64,000 nt of DNA from Pseudomonas sp. EpS/L25 (GTDB lineage: Bacteria > Pseudomonadota > Gammaproteobacteria > Pseudomonadales > Pseudomonadaceae): positions 586,027 through 650,026 of the forward strand of contig NZ_LNUP01000002.1 of the NCBI RefSeq assembly GCF_001512295.1, given 5' to 3'. The notes under the pieces were generated by a model, which made no database searches, was not told the DNA's origin, and saw nothing but the letters and a program-made list of their open reading frames with translations. Below, in pieces: positions 28,578 through 35,855 of the stretch (positions within the stretch are counted from its first letter, which is position 1; each line of letters opens with the position of its first letter). A program made the position numbers and the translations under genes.

Positions 28578-28680
28578 TCAGACTGGTGCGCCGAGGGTAG
28601 CGCCTGCGGCGGTTGCGTCGCTGACCATGCCCTGTTCCGGCACGCTGGGCTGCGCCGAATGGATGACCTTGTGGATGAAG
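28578..28680 (-). pseudogene. Stranded native 3' end of the zinc-metallopeptidase gene
   Basis: Read on the minus strand from the 16-bp repeat, the frame continues FIHKV as IHSAQPSVPEQGMVSDATAA and eight more residues to a TGA at 28580-28578. The same frame is used by the intact metallopeptidase copy of the repeat at 35913-35928. This is therefore the original C-terminus of that gene, 28 residues beyond the repeat, separated from the rest by the 7.2 kb element. It has no start or promoter of its own. Confidence 0.85.
28665..28680. repeat. attL core of the integrative element
   Basis: GACCTTGTGGATGAAG, identical to 35913-35928. It lies within former coding sequence for FIHKV of the metallopeptidase. 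Confidence 0.85.
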
Positions 28681-28699
28681 CTTGCGGGTCACGTTGTCA

Positions 28700-28730
28700 T
28701 TGACTGAACGGGCTGAAGCCCAGCTATGAT
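28700..28730 (+). promoter_or_regulatory. Possible integrase promoter
   Basis: TTGACT (28700-28705) and TATGAT (28725-28730) are spaced by 19 bases, longer than ideal. A small GGGCTGAAGCCC hairpin lies between them and could be a regulator site. Confidence 0.35.
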
Positions 28731-28828
28731 GCGGCTTTAGCCCGAATCGAGAGCGGGACACAACGCCCGACTTTCGGGCCGGGTGCCGTGTCCTCGTGCC
28801 GGGGTCACGTGTCACCGGAGCCAGCAGT

Positions 28829-30277
28829 ATGAGCACGTACCTAACGCGCAAGGATGGGCGCTATCTCTATCGCCGTCGATTCCCCAAGGCCGTAGCCGAC
28901 GCCATAGGCAAGGCGGAGATGAAGCGCGCCCTTGGCACCGCAGACCGGACGGAGGCGCTGAAGCTTTCCCGTTCCCTGTCTGTCGAGTTTGACCGCATCT
29001 GCGAGGCTGCCCTGGCGCCTGTCCATGCTGCCCCTGGCGCGTGCTCAGTACCTGCCCCTGTACGCCTCACAGCGGACGACATCCTGCGCCAGATGCAGGC
29101 AGCTATGCACCGGGTACAGGTCGAGGCGCTGGAGCGTATGCAGGCGCCTGGATGGCAGCAGGAGCTGGCGTGGCGGCGTGCCTCCCTGGCTGCCCATGCT
29201 GCCGGCCAGATGCCCGCCGAGATAGCCATGCACCCCACCATCGCAGCGGGCGCTATGAGGGCCTTGGACGGCGTTGTGGCTGGAGACGTACCAATGCCAG
29301 CCCCACAGGAGATCGCCCCGCCTAGGCCCCTCGCAGAGGCTCAAGCACTGCCCACTGCGGTAGGGTCCAGTGTTGCCACTCAGGCAGAGTTCGAGCTGGC
29401 GCTAGAGGCGTATTGCGTAGGGAAGTCGAAGTCCCGCAAGGCCCAGGCCAGGAACGTCAGCGCCGCCGTGCTGCGCTTCCCCTGCACACCTACCCAAGCC
29501 GAGGCGCAGATTCTGGAGTACCTGACGGGAAAGCTGGAGGAGGGGATCAAGCCCAGTACGCTGCGCACCGCCAGCACGCTGCTGTTCGCCATCCTGAAAT
29601 GGCTACCGGGGTTCGAGGGGCTGGCCCTGCCGAAGCGACACCCCACCACCGAGGCGCTACGGGGTGAGATGCTGGATGCGGAGGCTAGAGCGCCTGTCCC
29701 GCGAGACGTACTGCTAAGCGCTATCCAGTCCTTCCAGGAAGTAGGGGATGACGTATCGGCTGCTGCGTTCCGGCTGCTGGCGCTGTATGGCATGCGGCCC
29801 TCGGAGCTGCTACGCGAAGGGCCATCGAGCATTCAGGAGCGGCGGGACGTGCTAGGCAATGTTGATACGGTGTTCGTGGCTGGGCTCACGATGCGCAAGA
29901 CGCGGAACAGTAAGCGGGCGCTGCCGATCCACCCTGACGACCTACCGCTGTTTGCCACGGTGCATGCATCCCTGGGATTGGCGGAGGACTGTTCGCTTGA
30001 TGAGCGAGAGCACCGAGGACGCATCAGAAGCAACGAACTAGCGAAGCGCTTCCGGCGGTTGCTGCCGCCGGAGCTGCGCCCGGAGCTAAGCCTGTACGGT
30101 GTGCGGCACCTATTCGCTGACCTTGCCCGCGCTGCTGGTGCTACGGAGGAGGAGGCCGGTGCCCTGCTTGGGCACACGACCAAAGGTGCGTCGAAGGTGA
30201 CTGGTATCTATGGCGGGGGTAAATCTTTAGATCGCGCCAAAGAGATTTTATTAGGCGTGAGAAGCTTTATCGCCTGA
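28829..30277 (+). CDS. Tyrosine-type site-specific integrase
   Basis: The 482-residue integrase starts MSTYLTRKDGRYLYRRRFP, a DUF6538-like N-terminal arm-binding segment. The catalytic domain shows Arg323 (YGMRPSELL), a basic beta-turn Lys (MRKTRNSKR), Arg426 (YGVRHLF), His449 (LLGHTTKG) and the nucleophile Tyr461 (TGIYGGGK). The usual His of the HxxR box is Tyr423. GGAG nine bases upstream supports this start over 28796. It lies at the left edge of the element and probably catalyses its integration. Confidence 0.9.
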   Translation: MSTYLTRKDGRYLYRRRFPKAVADAIGKAEMKRALGTADRTEALKLSRSLSVEFDRICEAALAPVHAAPGACSVPAPVRLTADDILRQMQAAMHRVQVEALERMQAPGWQQELAWRRASLAAHAAGQMPAEIAMHPTIAAGAMRALDGVVAGDVPMPAPQEIAPPRPLAEAQALPTAVGSSVATQAEFELALEAYCVGKSKSRKAQARNVSAAVLRFPCTPTQAEAQILEYLTGKLEEGIKPSTLRTASTLLFAILKWLPGFEGLALPKRHPTTEALRGEMLDAEARAPVPRDVLLSAIQSFQEVGDDVSAAAFRLLALYGMRPSELLREGPSSIQERRDVLGNVDTVFVAGLTMRKTRNSKRALPIHPDDLPLFATVHASLGLAEDCSLDEREHRGRIRSNELAKRFRRLLPPELRPELSLYGVRHLFADLARAAGATEEEAGALLGHTTKGASKVTGIYGGGKSLDRAKEILLGVRSFIA

Positions 30278-30597
30278 TTGATACGGCAAGGCGCTACCGG
30301 ACTAGTTCTAAGGTATCTGTTCAAGTCCTTGCCATATGCGGCCAGCTCCCCTGACTCGGTTACAAACACAGCATACCTAGGGACGACTTGAGCGGCCGCG
30401 CCACTAGCAGCAAGGAACACATCATTAAGTGTAGAGTTTCCTTCGTAGTTATATTCGGCAGGCGATAATCTGTACTTTTTACCGTCGCCTGCAACTATCG
30501 TGTCAGTGATACCGATAGCTTTCAGATTCCTAGCAAGATCAATGTAGTGCTGCCAAATGGCATCATGTAGTTCTATGCGTATTGTAAAGCTAGGCAT
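30208..30597 (-). CDS. DUF2622-like protein
   Basis: The 129-residue product begins MPSFTIRIELHDAIWQHYIDL and contains SPAEYNYEGN and YAVFVTESGELAAYG, a pattern I associate with the DUF2622 family found beside integrases in prophages and islands. No function is known. GGAG lies before the ATG. Its last 70 bases overlap the 3' end of the integrase on the other strand, including the codon for the catalytic tyrosine. Its composition is more AT-rich than the flanking genes. Confidence 0.7.
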   Translation of the reverse strand: MPSFTIRIELHDAIWQHYIDLARNLKAIGITDTIVAGDGKKYRLSPAEYNYEGNSTLNDVFLAASGAAAQVVPRYAVFVTESGELAAYGKDLNRYLRTSPVAPCRINQAIKLLTPNKISLARSKDLPPP

Positions 30598-30928
30598 GTT
30601 GCACTCTCCGTGTGATGGTTGTCTCACAGTAGCCTGCCCGTATGCGGTGTCAACTAGTCCTTATTGCGGCCTGAATTTGGATCAAATCTGCGCGGGCGTC
30701 TCCGACCCTATCACGGCCTCCGTTCCCCCGCGGGTGGGCTGACTGGCGCCAGGCGGGCCGCTTGCCGGGGAGAGTGAGGCCGTGCATCACAGCGCATCCA
30801 GAACATTGATTGCACGCGATACGAGGTGCATCCAGTACCGTATCGCTTGTAGTGATATGGGTATACCTCAGGCACCACCGTTTATCGGCTTCCTTGGCTG
30901 TGGTGATAACGGCGCTTGACCAGTCTAA

Positions 30929-30965
30929 TCGACACAATCAATATCGACACATCCTAACCGATACA
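30929..30965. repeat. Three short repeats ahead of the serine recombinase
   Basis: TCGACACA at 30929 and 30944, and the variant CCGATACA at 30958, are spaced 14-15 bases apart and end 12 bases before the recombinase ATG. They may be binding sites for the recombinase or a regulator. The 380-bp gap 30598-30977 otherwise holds imperfect inverted repeats (ATACGAGG...CCGTAT near 30820) and no gene. Confidence 0.5.
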
Positions 30966-30977
30966 GGCTGTGCCGCC

Positions 30978-31613
30978 ATGATGATCCGTGCCTACCTCCG
31001 CGCCTCCACTGCCGAGCAAGACGCCAACCGCGCCAAGGCCGACCTGGACGAGTTCGCCAAGCAATACGGGCAGCGCATTGCTAGCTACTACCCCGAGAAC
31101 GAGTCAGGCGCCACGCTCAAGCGTCCCGAGCTATTCCGGCTGCTGTCGGACTGCCAGCCTGGGGACGTGCTGCTGGTGGAGCAGGTGGACCGTCTGGCGC
31201 GTTTGAATGAGGCGGACTGGGCTAAGCTCCGCGCCGAGCTATCGGCCAAGGGGGTGCTGGTTGTGGCGCTGGACCTGCCTACCTCTCACCAGGTCATGCA
31301 GGGCACCAAGGCCGGGGACGACTTCACCCGCCGTATGCTGGGCGCCGTCAACGACATGCTGCTGGATATGCTCGCTGCCGTGGCTCGCAAGGACTACGAG
31401 GACCGCCGCCGTCGCCAGGCCCAGGGTATCGAGAAGGCGAAGGCTGACGGCGCTTACAAAGGCCGGAAGACCAACACCGAGCTGCACGACCGGATCAAGA
31501 AAGCCCTAGTCGCCGGCCATACCGTCCGCCAGGTGGCGCACCTCGTAGGCTGCAGCACCGAGACTGTACAGCGGGTGCGGAAGCTCATGGCCCAGGCGGC
31601 AGGGCAGGCGTAG
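30978..31613 (+). CDS. Small serine recombinase (resolvase/invertase family)
   Basis: The 211-residue product begins MMIRAYLRASTAEQDANRA, with the catalytic serine at residue 10. It continues with the dimer helix region (VLLVEQVDRLARL, DDFTRRMLGAVNDMLLDMLAAVAR) and a C-terminal HTH (VRQVAHLVGCSTETVQRV). It could resolve element dimers, invert DNA or act in excision. A second ATG follows immediately at 30981. RBS is weak. Confidence 0.88.
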   Translation: MMIRAYLRASTAEQDANRAKADLDEFAKQYGQRIASYYPENESGATLKRPELFRLLSDCQPGDVLLVEQVDRLARLNEADWAKLRAELSAKGVLVVALDLPTSHQVMQGTKAGDDFTRRMLGAVNDMLLDMLAAVARKDYEDRRRRQAQGIEKAKADGAYKGRKTNTELHDRIKKALVAGHTVRQVAHLVGCSTETVQRVRKLMAQAAGQA

Positions 31614-31691
31614 CCCAGCACGGCGCCCTAGGCGAGGCGGTCAGTAGCTGGGCCTGGCTACCCTACAGGTCTGCGGCTACGCCTCCCTCGC

Positions 31692-31907
31692 GTGCTCCTG
31701 GACAGGCTGGCTGCACTGGGTGCCCAGGGGAGGCCGATCACGGTCACGGCAGGCGGCTATTCCGGTTGTTGGATTGTTGATGTCACATATCGAGAGGGCG
31801 GCAAGAACGCCTCCGCGATGAATTGGGATGCCTGGGCCCGTGAGGACATTGACCACATGATGAACGCCAGCCAAGCGGTTGCAGCACGTCAGAGCCCACT
31901 GCTCTAG
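31692..31907 (+). CDS. Possible small protein of unknown function
   Basis: A 71-residue frame from GTG, with the segment ITVTAGGYSGCWIVDVTY and an acidic, Met-rich end (WAREDIDHMMNAS). No convincing RBS is visible. Its amino-acid pattern looks protein-like, but no family is recognised. It may be a real element gene or chance. Confidence 0.35.
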   Translation: MLLDRLAALGAQGRPITVTAGGYSGCWIVDVTYREGGKNASAMNWDAWAREDIDHMMNASQAVAARQSPLL

Positions 31908-32192
31908 GACAGCACGTCACACTCATCCCAGGTACAGAACAAAGGGTATCCCCACCCGGAGTCTAAACCCGATCACGCATCAAGCTGCACTCGCAGCCTA
32001 GTTGCGGCTGTACCTACAAGCGCCAGCATCACACCGCCCATTTCGCCCTGTTCCTAGACCAAATCCCGTCGGCCTGCATAGCCGGTGCGCTGGTCTGTGA
32101 ATACGCGCTGCATCCTCCGCCAGACCATGAGCCGCAAGGGCTCAACTCTTTTGCCATTCCGGCAGACAACCTCTACTTAGGACATCAAACCG
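31908..32192. other. Element spacer with no supported gene
   Basis: About 285 bases between the small frame at 31692 and the gene at 32193. One frame stays open from 31967 to 32365 but has no ATG, GTG or TTG start. No terminator or clear repeat is seen; AGGA precedes the next start. Confidence 0.5.
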
Positions 32193-32540
32193 ATGAGATA
32201 CGAAACCCGCGCGGGCCGAAAGCCTATCGCGAAAGCACTCGTTATCCGGGCGCTTCGTGCACTTCAAGCGCAAGGAATCCCGGCCACTTTACAGACCATC
32301 CTGGAGCGCGAGCCCAAGCTGGCCACATCTACAGCGCTGCACGCCCTGGCCCAACTGCCAACTGAGGCGAACCTGCAGGTGCGCAGTCTGCCAGGCAGCC
32401 GAGGTACCCGGCAGTACATCCTGGCTACGGCTGCCCTGCACCACGGCATCAAGTTGGACCCCGACACCATCCGCGAGGGTGCCCGTTCGGAGAACACTCT
32501 GCTGGTCATTCTGGCCGGCCACGCTAAAGGAGAGCGCTGA
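32193..32540 (+). CDS. Hypothetical protein of the integrative element
   Basis: A 115-residue basic protein, MRYETRAGRKPIAKALVIRA onward. The first 60 residues are helical, with the pattern IPATLQTILEREPKLATSTALHALAQLP. That could be a small winged or helix-turn-helix fold, but I do not recognise a family. AGGA lies a few bases upstream. It is followed one base later by the next gene, so they are probably cotranscribed. Confidence 0.55.
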   Translation: MRYETRAGRKPIAKALVIRALRALQAQGIPATLQTILEREPKLATSTALHALAQLPTEANLQVRSLPGSRGTRQYILATAALHHGIKLDPDTIREGARSENTLLVILAGHAKGER

Positions 32541-32541
32541 T

Positions 32542-32880
32542 ATGGCCCGTCCCCGCAAGATCAACCTAGACCGCAGCGCAGTAGAGTTGCTGGACCTGAC
32601 CCTCAAGGCGTCCACTCAGCGATTCAAGCAGGCGCTGGACCCCGACAACGGCTACCCCATCGACGCTGCCACCATCAGCGCAAGTGTGTCGCTGCTCAAG
32701 TTGGTAGAGGCCCGCGCCGCTGCCACTCGCGATGACCACGCTGTTGAGTTGGCGAAGCTCCAGGCCGAGTTCCATTCCAGGCGTCAGCCCAAGTCCAGCG
32801 CACCGCGAGAAGAACTATCCGAAGAAGCCATCCTGGCCCTGTACGAGGGGGCAGGGCTCAAACCCAACGTAGACAAATAA
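32542..32880 (+). CDS. Hypothetical protein of the integrative element
   Basis: A 112-residue protein starting MARPRKINLDRSAVELLDLT, with a charged helical middle (LLKLVEARAAATRDDHAVELAKLQAEF) and an acidic C-terminus. AGGAG at 32528-32532 supports the start. The basic N-terminus and helical layout could suit a small DNA-binding or terminase-small-subunit-like protein, but this is speculation. Confidence 0.6.
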   Translation: MARPRKINLDRSAVELLDLTLKASTQRFKQALDPDNGYPIDAATISASVSLLKLVEARAAATRDDHAVELAKLQAEFHSRRQPKSSAPREELSEEAILALYEGAGLKPNVDK

Positions 32881-32946
32881 CCACATGCTGATGCGCCGGA
32901 GGGCTATCGCCTGAAACCTTCAGCCACCATAAACGCGAGGCCCGAT

Positions 32947-33741
32947 ATGACCACCGCACAAGAACTTCCCCACCGCATACAAACCACCATCGCTAATTAC
33001 ACGGCCCTGTGCGCAGTGCATGCGCTCCTGCCCCTCAAAAGCCAGCGTCAGATAGCGACCGAATTGAAGTTGTCTCGCCGTAAGGTTGCCGAGCATGCAG
33101 CTCGCCCGCGACCTCTCGACCTAGATATGAGCGCAACATCCGACGCGATTGATATCTACCACCCAATGACGAGTGAACCAACGATGAAGCGAAGCGATGC
33201 ATTAACCGCAATCTGTGCGCTTGCTGTCCGTCCAGTCGGTGTCCGTTATTACGAGTATGAGCACATTCTTCTCGCGTGCTTTGGCGCCACTGCTGAGGGC
33301 AAACTCAATATGTCTGAGGAGGAGCACCGTCAGATTCGATCAGATGTGAAACGCAAGGCGCGTGCAAGTGGACAGGAGGCGGTCTTTGTACCTGCGTGGA
33401 TTGATGCCAACGATCCGCGAGCTAGCCAGCAAGCGATGTTGAATGCTGCCCAGCGCGTCTTTGAAGCCATTGAACACGCAGCGTTGGAGTTCGCAGAGCG
33501 TTTCCCTGGTGTGCCCTACCAGTCAGCCATGCATGAACTCCGGTGCATCGCCGTTCCTGGTGTGAGCGCTGAGCCGCTGGGGCAGCGGTTGGAACGTACT
33601 GCCGCTATCGTCGATTACCTGGCGGGCCACCCCATTAATATAGCGGGGCAATTGGCCCGGCCCTCTACGGCGCGGGTTCCAGAGGGTGCCCCTTTGCAAG
33701 TGGCCCACGACGATTCAGAGTTGGCTCGCCTCTGCCTGTGA
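32947..33741 (+). CDS. Hypothetical protein with possible N-terminal helix-turn-helix
   Basis: A 264-residue protein of unrecognised family. Residues about 29-50 (LKSQRQIATELKLSRRKVAEHA) look like a helix-turn-helix. A Tyr-rich region (VGVRYYEYEHILLACFGATAEG) and an acidic helical part follow. It contains cysteines but no spaced metal motif. It could be a regulator of the element; no RBS stands out. Confidence 0.55.
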   Translation: MTTAQELPHRIQTTIANYTALCAVHALLPLKSQRQIATELKLSRRKVAEHAARPRPLDLDMSATSDAIDIYHPMTSEPTMKRSDALTAICALAVRPVGVRYYEYEHILLACFGATAEGKLNMSEEEHRQIRSDVKRKARASGQEAVFVPAWIDANDPRASQQAMLNAAQRVFEAIEHAALEFAERFPGVPYQSAMHELRCIAVPGVSAEPLGQRLERTAAIVDYLAGHPINIAGQLARPSTARVPEGAPLQVAHDDSELARLCL

Positions 33742-33876
33742 CAGACCGGACAATTCTGTCCCGTCTGCATTCACGGCCTGAATCAAGCTGCACCTGCGCG
33801 CCGACCTTCCTTCCACCAAGCCCTAGCATCGCCTTGCCGCGAGGTGTAGCCGTGGGCAACTGATACCGAGACCAGC

Positions 33877-34164
33877 ATGCTAACAACCTTCGACGACATT
33901 CTAGCGGTCCACGCCAGCTTTCCCGAGGAGACCTTTGCGGAATCCCAGGCCCGGCGGGATTCCAAGGTCCTGACTTTGGCCCGCCTCTACGAATTGCACG
34001 ACCAGGTAACACAGCGCCAGCAGGCCCGCCAGGCTGCCCCCGTGCCAGTGCCGGCAAGCATCCAGCCCGAAGACCCTAACGTCGAGTCGGGTATTCCGCA
34101 AACCGCCCACACCGGGCAGATGACCCGCCGCCTGCCAGGGACCGTACTCGGCATCAACGCATAG
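33877..34164 (+). CDS. Hypothetical protein of the integrative element
   Basis: A 95-residue protein, MLTTFDDILAVHASFPEETF onward, with a helical Gln/Arg-rich middle and a Pro-rich tail. No family is recognised and no strong RBS is seen. It sits between two other small unidentified genes of the same direction. Confidence 0.45.
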   Translation: MLTTFDDILAVHASFPEETFAESQARRDSKVLTLARLYELHDQVTQRQQARQAAPVPVPASIQPEDPNVESGIPQTAHTGQMTRRLPGTVLGINA

Positions 34165-34284
34165 GCCCCTGGCGGCCGCTCTGAGGGCCTTACCTGGCCG
34201 ATCAGTCAACCCTAAGGCACGCCACGGAGGCCGCCTGTAGCGCCTCCTGTGAGCCTTCGTGCGCCTTATCTATCGAGACCCAGC

Positions 34285-34464
34285 ATGACCCTTACCGATG
34301 AACTGCGTGTGGCCCTGGCTGCCGCTGCCCTCTGGACACCCTCCAGCCAGCTAAACCGCAGTGCCTTCGTCCGGCAGACCTTGCGCTCCGCAAGTCGATG
34401 GACCCGCAAGGGCTGCCCGCTGGACACCCTTCCAATCCTGCGCCGTCTTGCTGACCGCGCCTGA
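34285..34464 (+). CDS. Possible small protein of the integrative element
   Basis: A 59-residue basic protein starting MTLTDELRVALAAAALW and ending ILRRLADRA. The upstream leader contains an inverted repeat (GGAGGC...GCCTCC, near 34226) and GAGACC before the ATG. It ends 28 bases before the next gene. No family is recognised. Confidence 0.4.
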   Translation: MTLTDELRVALAAAALWTPSSQLNRSAFVRQTLRSASRWTRKGCPLDTLPILRRLADRA

Positions 34465-34492
34465 CCTATCCCATATCAAAGAGACCTGAACC

Positions 34493-35377
34493 ATGACTAT
34501 CAAAACCCAACCCGTGGTAGCTGCAGCCGACCAGACCGCCCGTGCCCTGCTGGCTGTGCTCCAATCCACCGTCACACTGGACCGCGAAGACGTTCCGACC
34601 CTGACCGCCCCGACCCTGCCCGAAGGCTATGCCGAGGTGAAATACGGCCTAGACCGGATGGGCGAATATATGGCGCAGGGCGAGCGTGGCGAGTCCCGCC
34701 GTACCTCTGTCGATGACGTGACCCGCGACCTGACCGAACTGCTAGCACGTGCTGCAGAGAAGGGCCTACCGTTCGCCCAACTGCCGGCCGCCTTTGCCTA
34801 TGACCAGGCCATGACCGTGCACCGCGAGCGTCAAGCCAACTACATCCGAGGCAGTGGTGCCCGTGCCGAAGCACTGGCCCTGGCCGCCTCTGATTGGATC
34901 GATGACCTAAAGGCTGTACTGGTGCTGCGCGATGCAGTCGACGCTGATGACATGCAGGAGGCCGCCCAAGAGCGCACCAAGACCAGCGCCGCCATGGCTC
35001 TTAAGCTCTACGTCGATGACAAGTACAGCAGCACTGTGGCCTCGACTCTGCCGGTGCTGGCTGCTGGCCGTGGCTTGATGCATCTGCAGAGCGCCGGGGT
35101 TGCCGTAGCTGACTTGACCCAGGAGGACCTCGAAGTGCTCGCCGCCCTGGTTGGTCTGGCTATCGCGCCTCTACCGCTGCCGAACTACGGCCTGTCAGCT
35201 GATGCCCTGGACTTCTACGTTGGCGATTCGATGATTCGCGTAAACCACTGCACCGCGACGCTGTACCAGGTGGGCGATACCGGCGCGGGCCAGTCGCTGC
35301 TGCCTGTACGTGTCCTGGCTGCTACTAATGCAAAGGTCCTGGCAGACGCGCAGCAGGAGCTGGTCCAGGTTGCTTAA
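34493..35377 (+). CDS. Hypothetical protein, largest cargo gene after the integrase
   Basis: A 294-residue soluble, acidic, largely helical protein starting MTIKTQPVVAAADQTARALL. A possible repeated helical hairpin lies in the middle (DDLKAVLVLRDAVDADDMQEAAQERTKTS in outline). The C-terminus carries SLLPVRVLAATNAKVLADAQ. AGAGACC precedes the ATG. There is no signal peptide, membrane segment or known catalytic motif. Its 3' end overlaps the convergent gene by four bases. Confidence 0.6.
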   Translation: MTIKTQPVVAAADQTARALLAVLQSTVTLDREDVPTLTAPTLPEGYAEVKYGLDRMGEYMAQGERGESRRTSVDDVTRDLTELLARAAEKGLPFAQLPAAFAYDQAMTVHRERQANYIRGSGARAEALALAASDWIDDLKAVLVLRDAVDADDMQEAAQERTKTSAAMALKLYVDDKYSSTVASTLPVLAAGRGLMHLQSAGVAVADLTQEDLEVLAALVGLAIAPLPLPNYGLSADALDFYVGDSMIRVNHCTATLYQVGDTGAGQSLLPVRVLAATNAKVLADAQQELVQVA

Positions 35378-35751
35378 CGTCCGAGCCCAGTAGCACGCGC
35401 CTTGATAATAGGTGCGTCGGGCGACAAGGTACGGAGGAGGGTGGTCCAGGCAATTGGATGGATTGTCTTCCTCCTGAACCACCCGCGCCGCTGTGGCATA
35501 GCGAGGTCGGTCATGTGAGCCCAAAAGGCAATCTGCTTGTTGAGCCGCTGCCACTCCGCATGTCCTGCCTCGGTCATAGCCCCTCCGTGGAGCAGCGCGT
35601 CTTCATAGAGCACAGTCACGACATTGAGTGCGTCGATGTATTGGTCCGTTTGCTCGGGCGTCTGCAAGCTGAAGGTAAGCACGATTGTTTGCTGATCTAG
35701 CTTTAGTCCGGTGGCCTTGCTCACCCGGTCCAGTGGGAGTAGCTGCTTCAT
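35374..35751 (-). CDS. Hypothetical protein at the right end of the element
   Basis: A 125-residue protein starting MKQLLPLDRVSKATGLKLDQ; GCAGGACGC before the ATG is an acceptable RBS. An earlier start at 35859 would run through the element edge and is rejected. The C-terminal half is basic and Trp-rich (RRGWFRRKTIHPIAWTTLL). No family is recognised. A palindromic ATTGATATCAAT lies just upstream (about 35773) and may be its operator. Confidence 0.55.
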   Translation of the reverse strand: MKQLLPLDRVSKATGLKLDQQTIVLTFSLQTPEQTDQYIDALNVVTVLYEDALLHGGAMTEAGHAEWQRLNKQIAFWAHMTDLAMPQRRGWFRRKTIHPIAWTTLLRTLSPDAPIIKARATGLGR

Positions 35752-35855
35752 GCGTCCTGCCTTGGTATTGATCCGATTGATATCAATATGGCATTGCTCA
35801 AGAAAGCTGTATAGCCCTCCTGGACCGGGACACAAGCCCCGGCCACTTGTCGGAT

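Noticed and set aside
31967-32365. Open, Cys-rich frame of 132 codons in the integrative element
   Set aside because: There is no ATG, GTG or TTG start in frame, and it overlaps a better-supported gene at 32193.
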